The position numbers and the translations under genes are program-made. A DNA stretch of 64,000 bases. Source: Pomphorhynchus laevis (Eukaryota; Acanthocephala; Palaeacanthocephala; Echinorhynchida; Pomphorhynchidae). A model generated the notes under the pieces. It was not told where the DNA came from. It did not search any database and saw only the letters and a program-made list of their open reading frames with translations. Shown here in pieces: positions 53,856-64,000 of the stretch; position 1 is the first letter of the stretch, and every line of letters begins with the position of its first letter. Where the stretch lies: contig WNNJ02003839.1 in NCBI GenBank assembly GCA_012934845.2, forward strand, positions 496,001-560,000. Direction: 5' to 3'.

Positions 53856-54435
53856 AATTGCAAGTCATAAAAGAAGGATTCTGTAGCTGACTTTTAATTC
53901 GAAAGTCACCTTGTATGACCTTGCAACTATTCAATAAATAAGCATCCATCAAATGATCACCAGTCCCGGTTTCAATCGATTTTCATGATCTCATACTACA
54001 TAATCTATGATAAGCATGCCAGAGAATCTTGGACAATGCGGTTTTTATGATCATGATGGAAGGTTTCATATGTTGTGTGAAATCTGATATTCCTGGATTC
54101 GTAGCTTAGCGGTCCAGAGCACAAGTCAAGTACGGAGAGCGAAAGCTCGAATCTCGGATGAGTCAAATTTCGGAAAGAAGAGTTGGTAGTCAGCCTTCTG
54201 ATGATCCCTGGGCTATATGTGGCGGAAAGCGGGCAAAACAAAAATGGTTGCGGCAATTGCGCCCTTAGTAATCAGGGTGTATGAAATTAGAAGTCATTAT
54301 AGAATAATTATGTAGCTGGTTTTCAATGCGAAAGTCACCTTGTGTGACCTTGCAAATATTCAATAGATAATTAAGCATTCATCACAGAATCACCAGTCCT
54401 GATTTCAATCAATCTTTATAATATCATACCAAGCT
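53838..54435. repeat. 160-bp direct repeats flanking a tRNA-like SINE head
   Basis: 53838-54000 and 54274-54435 are direct copies (AGTCATAAAAGAAGGATTCTG / AGTCATTATAGAATAATTATG; shared GCGAAAGTCACCTTGT-type and AATCACCAGTCC blocks), about 85% alike by eye, 436 bp apart. Both probably are the 3' body of one SINE family, so this is two adjacent copies, of which the second keeps its tRNA-like head. Confidence 0.65.
54093..54165 (+). mobile_element. tRNA-derived SINE head with A and B boxes
   Basis: GTAGCTTAGCGGTCCAGAGC (54101-54120) matches a pol III A box (TAGCTTAGCGGT), and AAGCTCGAATCTCGG (54144-54157) matches a B box (GxTCGAAtC). Spacing is that of a tRNA. The acceptor stem is not convincing and there is no intact cloverleaf, so it is a SINE promoter and not a tRNA gene. 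An AAAACAAAAATGG body follows. Confidence 0.7.
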
Positions 54436-54439
54436 ATAT

Positions 54440-57025
54440 ATACACCATTATATATGTCATGTGGTCAAAAAGGATCAGATTGAAATTCTTGAAAGACAAT
54501 TAGATAACAATAAATTAATTAGCAATTAAATAGAAAATTTTTGAGTTTAATTACTTATTTAAACGTGTTAAATTACCTTATAAGGCAACTTAAAAACAGT
54601 AGCAAACATACACGATTTAAAAACTATCTAGTATACTGCATAAACGACTTTTCTTATCGCAGCCTTATGAAATAGACTGGAGTTGGAATGCACACAATGT
54701 TACAGAGTCAATGCTTTTTCATTGCCGGGTATTGCTTGTAGAAACATGACTAAAAGTCATGCTCGTTCTTACGAAAAAATTCACGAGGGCAAAACAACCT
54801 TGTTCAGAAAATCGTATTTCTAAAATAAAATTAACGCACCTTAGCCATATCACATATTTTTAACTGATTTCAGCTAGACTATATCGGTGGCAAGCAAAAA
54901 TAAAACCTTCTTAACTATCTACACATGATGCGACACGAGTAGCGCATGGTTAAAAAGGGTTCAAGTCTTTTGTAAATTCCATTAGAAACGCGGCAGTGAT
55001 TAGATTTCATTATACAAAATTTACATGTAAACTAGTTTGATTAATAAAGAACCCGCGTTCAGTCATTACACTAATTTTTAAACTACCTAAATAATTTACA
55101 AATTGCAATGTTTTACATTGTAATTTTTTAGTAAATCCGACGATGATTTAAAAATGCTGTGTGGATATCAAAAATATCACGTTATATCGTAATGATAAAA
55201 TTTCAAAATTAATGTAAAATCTGTTATTATATAGAGAGAGAATATAAATAGATAATGGGAAGAAACTAAAAACTGCAATTCTGCAGAACTAGCCAATCGA
55301 GATAATAACGACCTCGAATCCTTAGTCTCTCTTTTACTTTCCATCCAAATTATCAATTTACATAAAGTCTAACTACAAACTACGATTCCGAGACATTATG
55401 AAAATCACAATAGTAAGATTGTTTAAATATAATTTAGGAGGCGTTGTATACCAAATGAATAATATTGTAAAAATCTTATATAACCATCAATATTATATAA
55501 TTAATATAAATAAATTTAAAATGAATTATCATATAAAAAGCCTACTTACAATATAACATTATTATATAATATTATACTATATATAATTGAAGATTTTTAT
55601 TGAGTTCCGATATGTCTATCATCAGGCCAAAAAAATTATAAAGGGAAAACTACATAGCAACAAAAAGCCAATTAACTAGGGACCAGGCACTTAACATAGC
55701 ATCACCGATTGCAGATATGATTTACTACAACAGTTCACTTTTTAATAGAAAAGTTAGAGAAAATGAGCGTTAAAAATGCATTGCTATTAAGTTAATGTAT
55801 CTATGATTGCTATTTCGACATATTGGACAGCGAAATAAATTAATAAGAAAAGGACAAGAATTTTCACATAAATTGCAAATACATAAAAAAGTGTAGGAGT
55901 GAATGGGGATCCTAACTTAGCAGATTTGATCATAGTTTCCGATGTAAAGATGCTCAGCATATAAACGCACGTTTTAGATAGTTTTGCCATGAGGTTTTTT
56001 GAAAGTCCGGCGTTTTTAAGATATCTGGATTAAGACGAGAAGTTTATATATGGATTTTTTGATATGTGATTGGAACTAAGTAATACAAGTCAAGCAAAGT
56101 TAATGATCAATAAAAGAGGAGTAAGACGAGATGCAAGAGAGCGCTATTATAGAGGTCGACGAACATTATAACGAAACTATTACAACATGTATTACAAATC
56201 GGCATAAAACTTTATCAATTTGTTTGAAATTTTAAAAATATTGAATGGCTCCATCGAACGATTAGGATTGAAGATTATGGGAATAAAATATTCTAATCGT
56301 GATTTTCGATGCAACTTGATTTAGGTGACGATTAATATATTATAAAAAGTCAACTAATATATGATATTATTAATAATATCAATTTAATAATTTATTTAAT
56401 GGTATTATAAAAAATTAGTAAGAATATAATTTTAATATTAATAATTAAATAATTGAAATAATAGATATGATATCTCGCGTATATAAATTTATATAATTGT
56501 TATATTTTATAAAAATTAATGAATTAATATAATGATAATATTATGATATTATCATAATATTATAATATTATGCCTTAATAATAATTTTAATATTAATTTT
56601 AATTCATTATATTCAATTCAATTTTAATTTAAGTTAACATCAAAATAAAAAAAATAGTCATTTTTAATTTGATATCGGCTAATAAATTTTAATTCATAAT
56701 AATAAATTATGGTATTTTAATTATTTTTTTACTTACAATCTTTAATACAATGAATCATCAATGAGATTAAATATCAATAAACTATTATCTCCAATGAACT
56801 ATACCTCATTTTCTAAAATTTGACACTGGCGAGTCCTTAAATAAATGTTCTGGATAAGAAAATCTATATTATCGTTGTGGAATTTAAACAACATGCAGTT
56901 TTAAATATTTTAATACATCAAAAGATAAAATCAATAAGGTCAAATGTTGGACAATTGTTTCAATTACAGCTGTCTGCAAATGGTGAATTCTTTGTTAAAA
57001 GCCGAATTAATGGGATGTGTTTGAA
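54440..57025. other. AT-rich DNA, no supported gene
   Basis: No frame with coding character; 55787-55990 (minus, 67 codons) is hydrophobic but unremarkable. AT-rich low-complexity sequence at 56390-56620. Confidence 0.4.
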
Positions 57026-57030
57026 AATAA

Positions 57031-57324
57031 GTGACACAAACACAGGAAGCGAATGAAAAACAGCTTTTTAATGCGAATTTGCCGAATCGAAAGATCATGT
57101 CTACACACATTCAAACGTATTTCATCATTTTAATTTGCAAAGATACTTTCTGTACTGACACATCATTCTCTCGTATGCAATTTAGCCGTCATTTTTATTA
57201 TTCTACTACAGTAACGTTAACCTTTATAACTGTTAACTTCTCAGTCTTAATTATTCGTCAATTGCTAAAATTTAATTTCACTAAAATATTTAATCATAAG
57301 TTACAAGAAAAAATAAAACGTTGA
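57031..57324 (+). CDS. unidentified open frame, possible exon
   Basis: Open from an acceptor-like CAAACACAG through EANEKQLFNANLPNRKIM and a CKDTFCTDTSFSRMQFSR segment to a basic, helical end (IRQLLKFNFTKIFNHK). The first ATG gives 76 codons. Residue use is protein-like, but no family or second exon was found. Confidence 0.25.
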   Translation: MTQTQEANEKQLFNANLPNRKIMSTHIQTYFIILICKDTFCTDTSFSRMQFSRHFYYSTTVTLTFITVNFSVLIIRQLLKFNFTKIFNHKLQEKIKR

Positions 57325-57684
57325 TTTTTAATTTTTACCAAAATTATTAACTAAAGTTTTATTAAAAATAATCGATTATTATCCATTTCTATCATTAAAT
57401 GTTTACTTCGTATCTGGATAATAGAGAACATAAATTGTAATAAACAGCTGAAAACCATTCTAGTTTGATTTGTTCACACCCCAATTACAACTCCATCACG
57501 ATTGAGATATAAACTACAACACCATTGATATATTAAATATTGATACATTACAATATATTTGTAATAAAAATGTTTCAGTAAATATAATAAATAAAACATA
57601 AATATAATTGAATTTTTATGAAATTTGATTCATTAAATTATAAATATTATTTACTCTATTATTATCTGTTCGGAAGACGAAGCG

Positions 57685-58215
57685 AGCTCGTCTTTATGAA
57701 CGTCGCTTTATTCAATTGTCATGCTGCTTCTTATCATGAGAGAGCGCCTTCATCAGTCCACAGTTATTACGAGTCGCGCAAAAATGCCTGTTACCTTGAA
57801 CTGTAACTGTATAGAGAGCCCAATTCACATCCATAGTTTTTTCTTCTTCTGAGGCGTTGGAAAGGCCGGATATTGTGTTCTGAAGGCAATAGTCAGGATG
57901 TTGGCCAATAAGCGCGAAACAGACTATGCGACGTGTATCGCACTTATCCGATGTAAGATAAGCCTCTCCAACGGATCAACAAAGGATCAACACAGATGTT
58001 GATCCCTTGCGCGATCAACATCTATGTGTCTTCGCAGCTCCCGATCAGCATTTCACCGATTCGAGCAGGGACAGCAAATTCATTCGAAGATTACCAGTTG
58101 TGGATCCGCTTCAGATGGCTCAGAATTTAATGAATGGAGTTTTAAATTTAATATTCAATGATGATATTAGGGCCCATTTGCGTGTAACCTTTTAATTGTA
58201 ATTTTTACTTAATAA
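57685..58215 (+). mobile_element. LINE-like C-terminal domain (EVEHASF family), copy 3
   Basis: Frame pieces: HAASYHERAPSSVHSYYESR with KNACYLE (57718-57800), then in another frame SQMLANKRETDYATCIALIR and CKISLSNG (about 57890-57985). These match the DERI/KYHENRKNAKY and SSYNDCIRTLRSRIS parts of the frames at 14261 and 19066. The 3' region, GGGCCCATTTGCGTGTAACC at about 58169, matches AGCCCATTTGCGGGTAACC at about 14627, so both are 3' ends of one family. Frameshifted and truncated. Confidence 0.55.
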
Positions 58216-58219
58216 TTTT

Positions 58220-58865
58220 TACTGTAATAATTGGTTTTAAATTTAAAAATATTATAAAAATATTGATTTTATTGATTATATTTTTTCATTAATAATTTTT
58301 ATTAAAATTTTAAAAATATTGCAATTTAACATAAACATAGATAATTATAAAAGTAGTTATTATTTAAAGTAGTTAATACTATCAACTAATAATTAATTAA
58401 CTTAAATAACTATAATAAACGCTATTATTAAATGGTCCTGATGTGATCTTACCTCGTACTACTTTTTTATATATAAGGATTTGTGATAATACATGTAATA
58501 TGTATTACGGAAAAAATACTAAAAAATAAGAACAAACCTTCTATGAAGGCATATCATTTATCCTCGACAATTGAAAGAGACTGGACGCACTAATTGATTT
58601 GAAAGAAATCGAACGAGAAACAATTCTGTAATGTGTATGTTACATATGTAATTGTATACCATTTATGTAATACATATTTCAGATTTTAATTGCTTACACA
58701 ACACAGATTTGGATGATTTTGAACAAAACTAGTTTTGGAAAAAGCCTTTATACTTTGCAGGATACACTAATTATTATGCAATTTGAGAATTCTGATATGT
58801 TATTTTAATTAAAAATACTATTGTTTTAAATATAAAACTATAAAAAACTAGTTTTGTTCAAAAAA
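58220..58865. other. AT-rich DNA with a short inverted repeat
   Basis: TTTTGAACAAAACTAGTTTT (58721) and AAAACTAGTTTTGTTCAAAA (58845) are inverted copies about 100 bp apart with some further matching sequence (GATTTGGA / TCCAAATC). It may be a small foldback insertion at 58705-58885. Nothing else seen. Confidence 0.45.
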
Positions 58866-58884
58866 CATTCCAAATCTTTTTTGG

Positions 58885-59650
58885 ATATCAAATCAGCTGA
58901 GTCTACGTATTTAATACAATTAAAAAAGTTTGAGATCTAATATAATATAATAAAATAAATAATTGTTTTAAGATTTTTTATCATCTATATCAAGTTAAAA
59001 AAATGAAATTTAAAATAAAAGTCATTTTTATGAATTGACTAATAAATAACAGACGTTGTATCAGAATAAGAATTAGAGGTCATCAGAAAGAACTGCTATG
59101 CTATCAGGTTTCGGCCATTGCTCCTCTAACCAACATAGCAGCGGGATCAAATACATGCTAATCATGTATTTCTTCTGATAAAGCTATCTAGTATTTTATT
59201 CTAATACAAAGTATATTATTTATTATCCATCCATAAAAATTTGCCACTTAAGAGTTTAAATTTATTCTTTATATTATTGTGTTGATTTATATATTTTACT
59301 ATTTTCTGCTTGATGTTATTTTTATAATAACCTAGTTTAAAATATGTATCTATTAAATTATTTAAATGATTTTGAAGAAAACCAATATCATTACATATTG
59401 TTGCAATTCTTAAAATTTCATTATTTAATGTATTATATTTTATATTACATAGTATCCATTAATGCTCATGCAAAAATATGTTTCTTGTAAATTTAAATAT
59501 GTTGTCTTTACGATATAAATTAATAGTAGTTTTAGTTAATGTTAATTTAATGTTCATATCTAGATATACACCTTCTTTATCATTAATATTGGTTTTGTTA
59601 AGAATTAAGCTACCTAGATAAATTTGTTCGCTTATTAAATAGAAATTGAA
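58885..59650 (-). mobile_element. Penelope-like element: pseudo-LTR and RT 3' part
   Basis: A full pseudo-LTR: border CAGCTGAGTCTACGTATTTA (58892), core GGTCATCAGAAAGAACTGCT with TATCAGGTTTCGGCC and ACATAGCAGCGGGATCAA (59080-59150), TTGCCACTTAAGAGTTTAAA (59241), then the RT end (59330-59640) encoding LRIATICNDIGF and YLDMNI on the minus strand. 5'-truncated. It is one of the best-preserved pseudo-LTR copies here. Confidence 0.8.
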
Positions 59651-59659
59651 ATATTAAAA

Positions 59660-59980
59660 TATTGAAAATTAAAATATTTTCGTTATTAAAATGTATTCGA
59701 TTTTAAAATAAACTTTAAGTAAACGAGTACCTTATAAATGATTACATCATATAAGCATAAGAAAAAAGACTACATCAAAAGAACAAATAGACTCTCTTAG
59801 AAAAATTAATTCTTAGAGATAAAAATATAACATACACAATTTGATACAGCAAGATCTATTTTTAAATCATACTCAAACGAAATGTAGACTATTTGTGTAA
59901 AGCCTTATGATAGAATCAAGTGATAGAATCAAGTTTCTAATTAAAAAAATATTTTAAACACGACAGATGTTTAAAATCTA
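59660..59980. other. AT-rich DNA, no feature
   Basis: Nothing recognised. Confidence 0.4.
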
Positions 59981-59984
59981 TATA

Positions 59985-60075
59985 AAATATGCTAAGGCGT
60001 GTTTTATTGCCGCTGCTAGCAATTTTAGATCAAAAAATACATTTTCGTAACATTTATTTGATTGCGACCAAAACA
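59985..60075 (-). pseudogene. weak trace of the PLY-family exon
   Basis: A minus-strand frame reads KCYENVFFDLKLLAAAIKHA before a stop. YENVFFDLKLL aligns without gaps with YENVLLEVKQF of the gene at 37.4 kb (YENV identical, most of the rest conservative). No acceptor precedes it and the rest of the family is missing, so it is a relic or a chance match. Confidence 0.25.
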
Positions 60076-60079
60076 GAAA

Positions 60080-63000
60080 GCAATAAAATCAGTGGAAAAC
60101 ATTTAAACACGTACCGATCCGTCTAGCAATAAACGATGATACTTGGTTTGATAGCACAACTAGCTGTTGTAGCTCTTTTACATATTATGTACCGATATTT
60201 GTTGACTTCGTACCGATAGAAACAGAAAGCTCTTTTTGATATATAACCACATGCGCTGTTTTAGAAACTTTTGAAAATCCATCAGAGCTCTACTTTAATT
60301 TATCAAATGTGGCTTTATCTGTGTAAGTGACCGCTAGACCATTATAATAACATACATAAATTGAATATGAATCTAAACTTTTTGTTACAGCATGAAGCGG
60401 TGCGAAGTCAAATATAACCAGAATACATTATGGGAGTGGACAAGTTAATGTCTATGTAGCTACTGTATTTTACTCGCCATAGTTTTAGACAAAACTACAT
60501 AGTTTCTACTCGAAAAGTCAATCAATTTAGTTTACACATATCTTTTCATATTAATATCTCGACTATTGAGGACAAATATGACACTGAGCGCAATCAAAGG
60601 TTTGAAAAATATCGAATGATTCAATTCGTTAATTTTAAAATTTTGCAGCAGATTACAAAAAGAAATGTAAAAAGATGAATTTCAGTGTATGTTTATTAGC
60701 TCTCAGTCAGATAACCTCTCAGTAATTAAGAGCTGATCATTTATTCAAAATCGAAATAAAAACAGGATGCGGACATGAAAAGTACATTCAAGTAAATATG
60801 TTGTTTTTAATTGTTTTTCCAAACAATTACTTGTTTGAAATTTACGAATGATCGAGAATTTGTATAATCTTATAACAAATAGCATATTCATCAGCTTTTA
60901 ATTTTAAATTTTCCTATAAATACATTGTATAAATTTTAATAATTCAAATATTAAATATATGAGATTATATGCTTAATTTTGAAGGGATCCAAGTTCCAAG
61001 TTAGAATTTAAAGACTATTAAAATATAAGAGAAAATTATTCATTTCCTTAAAATCGCCAAATTCCAGTTGCAGCGGACATCATCAAGCTTAAAACGACTA
61101 GAGTAATTTTTAAACGACATTTGACAGATACCATTGAAATATACAATTTTGAAAAAATCTTCGTAAAAATAAGTGTTCACTGGGTAAGTTGATATATCCA
61201 TAATTCATATATCTTAATTCAAAAATTTGTTCTAATAAATACGTAAAATGTATATATTATTATAATAAATAAAAATAATAATTATTAATAATTAATAAAT
61301 AATTAATCATTAATGAATAATATATTAATATCATACTTATTCGCAACTGAAACGCGAGTTTGCGATTAATTATATTAATGTAAAAATACCATAAAAATAC
61401 TGTGAGCAAGCCGTCTAACCATATTAATATGATTATTTATTAATAAATAATCAATTAATAATTAATTAATATCATAATTATTCCCACTGAAAAGCGATTT
61501 CGCAGTAAATTATATTACGGTAAAAAATATAATGAAAATATTTTGAGCAAACCTTATATACAGACATATCATTTATATAAATAAAAACGAGTGAACTTAT
61601 TCTTTAGCCTGTGGTTCACTAATCCTTCTAAAGCAAATCCCAATAAAATCTCAATTATGTACACAACGATGTAACTATTAGAGTTTTATTAAAATGAATT
61701 AGAGTTTCAAATTTAATAAGAATAAATAAGAGTTTAATTTATTTGAATGACACCGGTATTTTACACATTTATGTTATCGAAAGTGACTTATGTTATTAAT
61801 AGTGAATCCACACTATAATTGCAATTGAATAATACGTGTATATCATAATTACTATCCAACACATAGTAATTGATGGATCAAAGTTATAGGGTTCTGAATT
61901 TAAAAAGTAAAATAGCATTTTGTTTTTAATTTTATAAATAATAATTGAATTCAGCATCAATTATATTTTATTAAAGTTAGTCTACGTTTTAATAACTAAT
62001 TAAATTATACAAAGTATTAAATTATAGTTGATAAACGTATAGATAAAGTACATTTTACCTTCTTTTTGCAGTGATAATTGTCAATCTACGCTTGAGTTTA
62101 TACATAGATTGTCTTCACAAATTGCTTTGCTCTATAAACGTAACTATAACGGAAGACTTATTACAAGCATGACTTTTCCGTTAATTTTGGTATGCGATAC
62201 AATTAACGTCAAATGAGAAGCAAAATACAATTAGGATAAGCACTCCCGGAATACAAAATCTCTTCGTCAGATTATAATCGCTATCACTTTTATTTAAACT
62301 TTATTTAAAAATGGAGTAAACAGCTGAATAATCGTTTAGTTGTGTTTAAAATTTTAAAGCAAATTTAATACCAAAAATTATTTAGTATAGAATCAAAAGA
62401 GAAAGCATTTATCCAGACTAATAAAATAAACGAAATTTTCAATTAACATGATCCGCAATCACAGTTTTAGATAGATTACTTGTAAATTAGAAGAGTGCTT
62501 TCAGAAGTCATCGTTTGCAAATTTATTTATGAAAATAATATAAAAATATGAATCGAAAAAACTGTGAAACTAAATTTAAGCATTTACATAGCGATAATTA
62601 AAAAGAGATAACATAATGCAGACGTACTGTAAAAATGTAATTACATTTATGGAATCAAATGGAATTCACTTTAATAATTAAATTTTAGTTTAACACAGAT
62701 GTTTATGCAAACTGAAATGCATACTAAGTTGTTTTTGAAAAAGATATGTAATTATCAACTATATGAACTTATTAAAAGCTGGCTTAAAATATTTGATGTT
62801 TTATTGAATCTTTTAAAAAAATTCATTCTTTGAAGAACTGAGAATTATATGAATAATACGGAAGAATTGTAAGCAATCATAGTTATTAATAAAAATATGT
62901 TATTTAATAAAAAATTATCTAAGAGGGAAAACGCATTCTGAGTTGAAAATTGAAAAAATGTAACATGCACGTAAAGATGATCAGTATAAAATTAAGCAAT

Positions 63001-63720
63001 TAGAAATACCTAAAAATATATTGGATAAGGTTTTGCATAAATATCATTTAAATGGATAATAAAAAAATCAGAGAGATGAAAAGTTAAAGATTATACTGTA
63101 AGAATGTAAAAAGACTTCTTATTGTGTTTTTATTAAATAAAAACAATAAGAAGCTATAAATCAAATGATTAGCAAAGATACCGAGATTATAGAATTACAA
63201 ACGAGGATTTATCATTGCTAATTTTAAAATTTGTAAATTAATAAATTCATTTGTGATCAAATGTCTACCATAGTTGTAGATTAATTCTTTGATAGAATAT
63301 ATGGTCATTTTCAATTCAGTTAAATAATGTTGCATTGTCAAAATTAATGATCCTTATTCAGTCATAAAAATTGCCTTTTTGAGGAAATTACGGTGGAAAT
63401 AAAACATTTACAATCAGCAGAGAACTTATACATATGTCTTTTCTAAAAATACAAATATACATCAATACAATTGCTTACTATAATATTGCTTACTAATATT
63501 TAGTAAGCAATATTATTGCTTACTAAAAGCAATAATATTATTATTTAATATTATTTAATATTTATTTAATATTATTTACTAATATTGTATATTCGGAATT
63601 TTTAAGCCACAAGCATAAATTCATATTTCGATAGTTGCTGATAGCGAAATATCATCAGAATAGACTCCTAATTTACTTTTTTAAACTCTAAATATGGATC
63701 AAGATCAGTTATTATATATA
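60080..63720. other. AT-rich DNA, no supported gene
   Basis: No recognisable coding sequence or RNA gene. Low-complexity AATAATTAATTAAT patches at 61255-61330 and 61430-61480. GTACCGAT occurs three times in 60112-60217. Inverted TTGCTTACTAA / TTAGTAAGCAA copies form a hairpin at 63468-63545. Confidence 0.4.
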
Positions 63721-63722
63721 AA

Positions 63723-63863
63723 ACCAGAGGATCAAACTTTCGGATGCTTGACTGTATATATAATAGGATTATTATATACAATAACATTATTGTCATAGGG
63801 TTATTATATATAATAACCCTAATTTATATACAGTCAAGCATCCGAAAGTTTGATCATCTGGTT
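63723..63863. mobile_element. 141-bp hairpin element with ~40-bp inverted ends
   Basis: AACCAGAGGATCAAACTTTC (63722) and its near-complement GAAAGTTTGATCATCTGGTT (63844) bound the element; GGATGCTTGACTGTATATA pairs with its complement inside. The centre has GGGTTATTATATATAATAAC. A MITE or foldback element with one clear mismatch in the arms. Confidence 0.7.
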
Positions 63864-63960
63864 GTTAATGATGGTATGCATTGCAAATTATAAGACTCAA
63901 GAGCTTACGCCACTAACAATTTTAGCTAGATGTCGGAAATGCATTTTCACAATGTCACAG

Positions 63961-64000
63961 AGGCCGCCGAAACGGCGTGTGATAGTTCATCTTACCGACG
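63961..64000 (-). mobile_element. start of a second copy of the 30.5-kb SINE-like repeat, cut by the window end
   Basis: AGGCCGCCGAAACGGCGTG, then GATAGTTCATCTTACCGACG, aligns with AGGCAGCCGAAACGACTGA and GTAGTTCACCCTACTGATGA at 30511. The rest lies outside the window. Confidence 0.5.

Noticed and set aside
54101-54160. tRNA gene
   Set aside because: A and B boxes are present, but no acceptor or anticodon stem forms properly and it is followed by a SINE-like body.

Overview
This is an AT-rich (roughly three quarters A+T by eye), gene-poor, repeat-dense animal nuclear window. Host coding pieces are split by GT-AG introns, some very short (40, 48 and 89 bp). The best host gene is a divergent BTG/Tob homologue. 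The mobile elements are animal types: Penelope-like elements (PLEs) with a permuted domain order, LINEs, a Merlin DNA transposon, a gypsy-type gag fossil, MITEs and tRNA-derived SINE pieces. The host is probably an invertebrate; I cannot place the phylum.

Layout. 0-10 kb: a MITE, a decayed LINE (1.88-4.29 kb), a 0.6-kb element with terminal inverted repeats, and PLE terminal repeats. A decayed member of a small secreted-like protein family lies at 9.7-10.0 kb. 10-21 kb: mainly a nest of PLE pieces (N-terminal GIY-YIG, reverse transcriptase, pseudo-LTRs), into which LINE pieces, a 51-bp retroposed tail with a 15-bp target duplication, and a gypsy gag fossil have inserted. 21-27 kb, minus strand: phase-1 cysteine-rich exons and a final exon with a membrane segment, probably a type I membrane protein whose introns are full of PLE copies. 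27-29.5 kb: a large palindrome between two (AT)n tracts, then a Merlin element. 29.8-31.7 kb: two small convergent two-exon secreted-protein gene candidates and a short prepropeptide-like ORF. 33-36.8 kb: a LINE tail, a second MITE copy and the Tob gene. 37.2-39.3 kb: the best member of the small-protein family with a decayed tandem copy upstream. 40-47 kb: a foldback element and short cysteine-rich or signal-peptide ORFs and coding relics. 47.6-49.4 kb: a near-perfect 123-bp tandem array. 51-54.4 kb: a second LINE copy abutting an LTR-like fossil, and a tRNA-derived SINE between direct repeats. 54-64 kb: mostly empty AT-rich DNA with a LINE fragment, one PLE copy, another small-family trace and a terminal hairpin.

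Most notable are a fast-evolving family of small proteins shared by at least two loci (same spacing, same intron position and phase), the clustering of signal-peptide exons with phase-1 introns, and a recurring CTGAAGA-hairpin-GAAA motif in the arms of three different palindromes. All functions beyond the Tob and transposon calls are inference.
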